The notes below the pieces were generated by a model. That model did not search any database, was not told where the DNA came from, and saw only the letters and a list, made by a program, of their open reading frames with translations. A stretch of DNA of 64,000 nucleotides from assembly GCA_964615935.1 (NCBI GenBank), contig CAZTTG010000017.1, forward strand, positions 14,457 to 78,456, given 5' to 3'. Below, in pieces: positions 62,298 to 64,000 of the stretch. A program made the position numbers and the translations under genes. The stretch comes from CAZTTG01 sp964615935 (GTDB lineage: Bacteria; Planctomycetota; UBA1135; GCA-002686595). How positions within the stretch are numbered: position 1 is the first letter of the stretch; each line of letters starts with the position of its first letter.

Positions 62298-63770
62298 ATG
62301 CCGATCCCCTGGGGACTCTTCATCCCGGCCATCGCTCCGGCGCCCGCCATCGGGCCGCCCGCCATCGAGGCCCCCCTGGAGTACGTGCGCTATCCCGAGG
62401 AGGAGGAGGCCGACGGGCTCCTGCTCTTCCGCGGCGAACGCGAGCTGGTGTGCCGGGCCGAGCCCCCGCCGGGGGACTGGAAGCTCCCGCCCCTCTCTGG
62501 TGCGCAGCCGGTCTTCGCCCTGGTCGAGCTGGGCGATCGGGAGCACCTGCTGATCCTGGACCGCGCGGCGCCGGACGATCCCTTCTACGACCGCCTCTTC
62601 TTCGACGCGGACGCCAACCGCGACCTGACCGACGATCCGGCGGTCACGCCCGCGGAGCCCTCGCGCTTCCCGGGGACCTTCCTCTCCCCTCCCATCGACC
62701 TGCAGGTCGATATCGGCGGCGAGCTCCTGCCCTACAGCTTCCGAGCGGGGGCCCTCTACGCCGACATCCTGGCCGTGCTCGAGGACGGGGAAGAGATCGA
62801 CGTCGAGCAGCTCGAGCTCACGCTGGAGGCCAACTGCTGCTACGCCGGCCAGCTCGAGCTGGAGGGCCGGACCCACCGGCTCCTCCTGGGGGACGCCGAC
62901 GTGGACGGGCGCTTCGACGAGACCGCCACCCACCGGAGGGACCCCGAGCTGGACCCGCACCGGGCCCTGATCCGGGAGGGGGATCTCCTCTTCCTGACCA
63001 CCGAGGACGAGATCGCCGAGCACCACTCCTGCCTCCTGGGTGACCAGCTCTCGGTCGCCGGCCGCACCTTCGACCTGGAGCTCGACGTGCTCGGCGGCAG
63101 GCTGACCCTCGAGCCCGTCGACGGCGCCTGGGCGACCCTGAAGCTGCCGGTCGAGCCGGCTCGGATGTGCCTGACCACCGAGGACGACGGCCGCCACGTG
63201 ATGATCTTCGGGCCGGGCCGCGAGGTGAGGGTCCCCCCGGGGAGCTGGCGGATGTCCAGCTATCAGCTCTATCGCGAGGACGAGCAGGGCGACCTGTGGT
63301 TCCTGGCGGCGGAGGCCTCGGGGCTCACCCCCATCGTCCCCCTCGCCGAGGGTCAGACCGCCTCCCTGGAGCTCGGCGAGCCCTTCCTCCCGGCCGCCCG
63401 GGTGCCGGAGAAGGTCTACGAGGCCTTTCGCGGCAAGAAGCAGGACCGGGTCGAGGTGGAGTTCACCATCAACGGCATCGGCGGCGAGGCCGTCCACGAG
63501 ATCAAGCGCGTCGCCGGGAACGAGACCCAGATCCCCCTCGACGCCACCCGGAGCCGCCCGGAGGACCCGCACTACCGGATCGTGAAGCCCACCGGCAAGG
63601 TCGTCGCCCAGGGCACCTTCGAGTACGGCTGAGGTTTCATCTGCACGGCCACATGGGTTGGCCCGGAGACCGACACCAAGCACTTCATCGTCTGCACCTT
63701 CCAGGTGGGCCCCTTCGAGTCGAAGCGCTCGAAGGGCGAGACGCGACCGTTCACGGTGGGAGGCGGGTAG
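62298..63770 (+). CDS. putative selenoprotein, large member (TGA at 63630-63632 read as Sec)
   Basis: Proposed 490 residues. A weak hydrophobic N-terminus (MPIPWGLFIPAIAPAPAIG), then IEAPLEY and a beta-rich body with a calcium-loop-like GDADVDGRFDE, parallel to the FDANCNGVFGE of the 60176 protein. Residue 445 is an in-frame TGA directly after VVAQGTFEYG. The frame then goes on for 45 codons (G-F-I-C-T-A-T-W-V-G..., with QVGPFESKRSKGETRPFTVG) to TAG at 63768. The Phe-Glu-Tyr-Gly before, the Cys at +4 and the Trp at +8 are the same as in the paralogue at 60176. AGGAA ribosome site. It is followed 28 bp later by another related gene. Confidence 0.75.
63647..63663 (+). promoter_or_regulatory. 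candidate bacterial SECIS hairpin of the 62298-63770 gene
   Basis: GGCCA (nt 15-19 after the TGA) pairs with TGGCC (27-31) around CATGGGT; one extra C-G pair with a bulged U is possible. AUGG again lies at nt 21-24. The stem is shorter than in the paralogues but the geometry is the same. Confidence 0.6.
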
Positions 63771-63798
63771 CCCGCCTCCCCGGATGGAGGACCGGATC

Positions 63799-64000
63799 AT
63801 GGCCAGGACTCTCACTCGGCTCGCCCCCGGAGCGCTGCTGCTCCTCGGCGCGACCGCCGCGGCGCAGACCATCGAGGTTCCGCTGGAGTACTGCGAGCGC
63901 ACCGAATCCTCACGGGGGTTCTACGCCTACGGGAGCACCACCACGCACTTTCCGCAGGTGGGAGGGTGGCTTTCTGAGGATTTCTCCGCCGCCGCGCGAT
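63799..64000 (+). CDS. fourth member of the selenoprotein family region, N-terminal part (runs off right edge)
   Basis: ATG at 63799 with GGAGG 7-8 nt upstream. 67 codons are visible: signal peptide MARTLTRLAPGALLLLGATAAAQ, then TIEVPLEYCERTESSRGFYA. The IE-x-PLEY start matches the mature start of the 62298 protein (IEAPLEY), indicating a tandem relative. Whether it has the C-terminal UX3C tail cannot be seen here. Confidence 0.7.
   Translation, partial: MARTLTRLAPGALLLLGATAAAQTIEVPLEYCERTESSRGFYAYGSTTTHFPQVGGWLSEDFSAAAR

Noticed and set aside
59557..63770. General reassignment of TGA to a sense codon (for example Trp or Gly)
   Set aside because: Many genes in the window end normally at TGA, often as ATGA/GTGA overlaps, and a full Sec system is present.
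1..64000. CRISPR arrays, insertion sequences, prophage or integrase genes
   Set aside because: No regular repeat-spacer pattern, transposase or integrase sequence was seen anywhere in the window.

Overview
The window comes from a high-GC bacterium (roughly 70% G+C by eye). The gene content suggests an uncultured, anaerobic member of the Planctomycetota or a close relative. It has Tat-signal Gfo/Idh/MocA oxidoreductases, formylglycine-type and Thr-type sulfatase-fold enzymes, a Ser/Thr kinase with a TPR-like tail, FG-GAP and HEAT-repeat exported proteins, and two secreted proteases sharing the same Cys/Trp-rich C-terminal domain. That assignment is an inference from content; no rRNA gene is present.

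Layout. 1-6.1 kb: an exported FG-GAP protein and a leftward group (ApbE, Tat oxidoreductase, YcaQ-like glycosylase). 6.3-11.2 kb: a rightward unit with an Rrf2/IscR-like Fe-S regulator, a NarI/DsrM-like cytochrome b, an HdrD/DsrK-like Fe-S protein, a receiver-only regulator and a sensor kinase. A perfect 23-bp palindrome overlies its promoter start. 11.2-18.2 kb: a B3/4 protein, a sulfatase-like pseudogene, a short asparaginase-like protein, an MBL hydrolase, a lysyl-endopeptidase-like protease, and a promoter with a Fur-like palindrome followed by a short transcript region and a strong terminator. 18.3-25.7 kb: Ser/Thr kinase, argF, rocD and a NatAB-type ABC exporter. At about 26.5 kb two unrelated genes, both lacking their 5' halves, meet head to head: a breakpoint.

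27.1-35.1 kb: a complete hdrC-hdrB-hdrA-mvhD-metV-metF operon, the flavin-based bifurcating methylene-tetrahydrofolate reductase arrangement known from Moorella. Its HdrA has a GltD/NfnB-like NAD(P)H-binding module inserted. 35.2-47.3 kb: OPT transporter, sulfatase, subtilase, FkbM methyltransferase, sulfatase-like phospho-transferase/hydrolase, a second Tat oxidoreductase and a HEAT lipoprotein. 47.4-54.2 kb: a kinase-like ATPase, then a 2-hydroxyacyl-CoA dehydratase-superfamily operon (membrane NapH-like ferredoxin, double-cubane protein, two further HgdB-like subunits, one activase).

54.3-64 kb is the most remarkable part. The whole selenocysteine system is clustered here: selC tRNA, selA, selD fused to a carboxymuconolactone-decarboxylase-like domain, and selB. 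Beside it lie three paralogous exported proteins whose reading frames continue through an in-frame TGA into 44-49 alignable codons. In all three the TGA follows a (F/P)(E/F)YG-type motif and is followed by x-x-x-Cys (UX3C). In all three, a hairpin starting 13-14 nt after the TGA presents AUGG at nt 21-24. The stems differ in sequence but keep pairing. This looks like a previously undescribed family of bacterial selenoproteins with its own bacterial SECIS elements, encoded next to the machinery that decodes it. A fourth related gene runs off the right edge.
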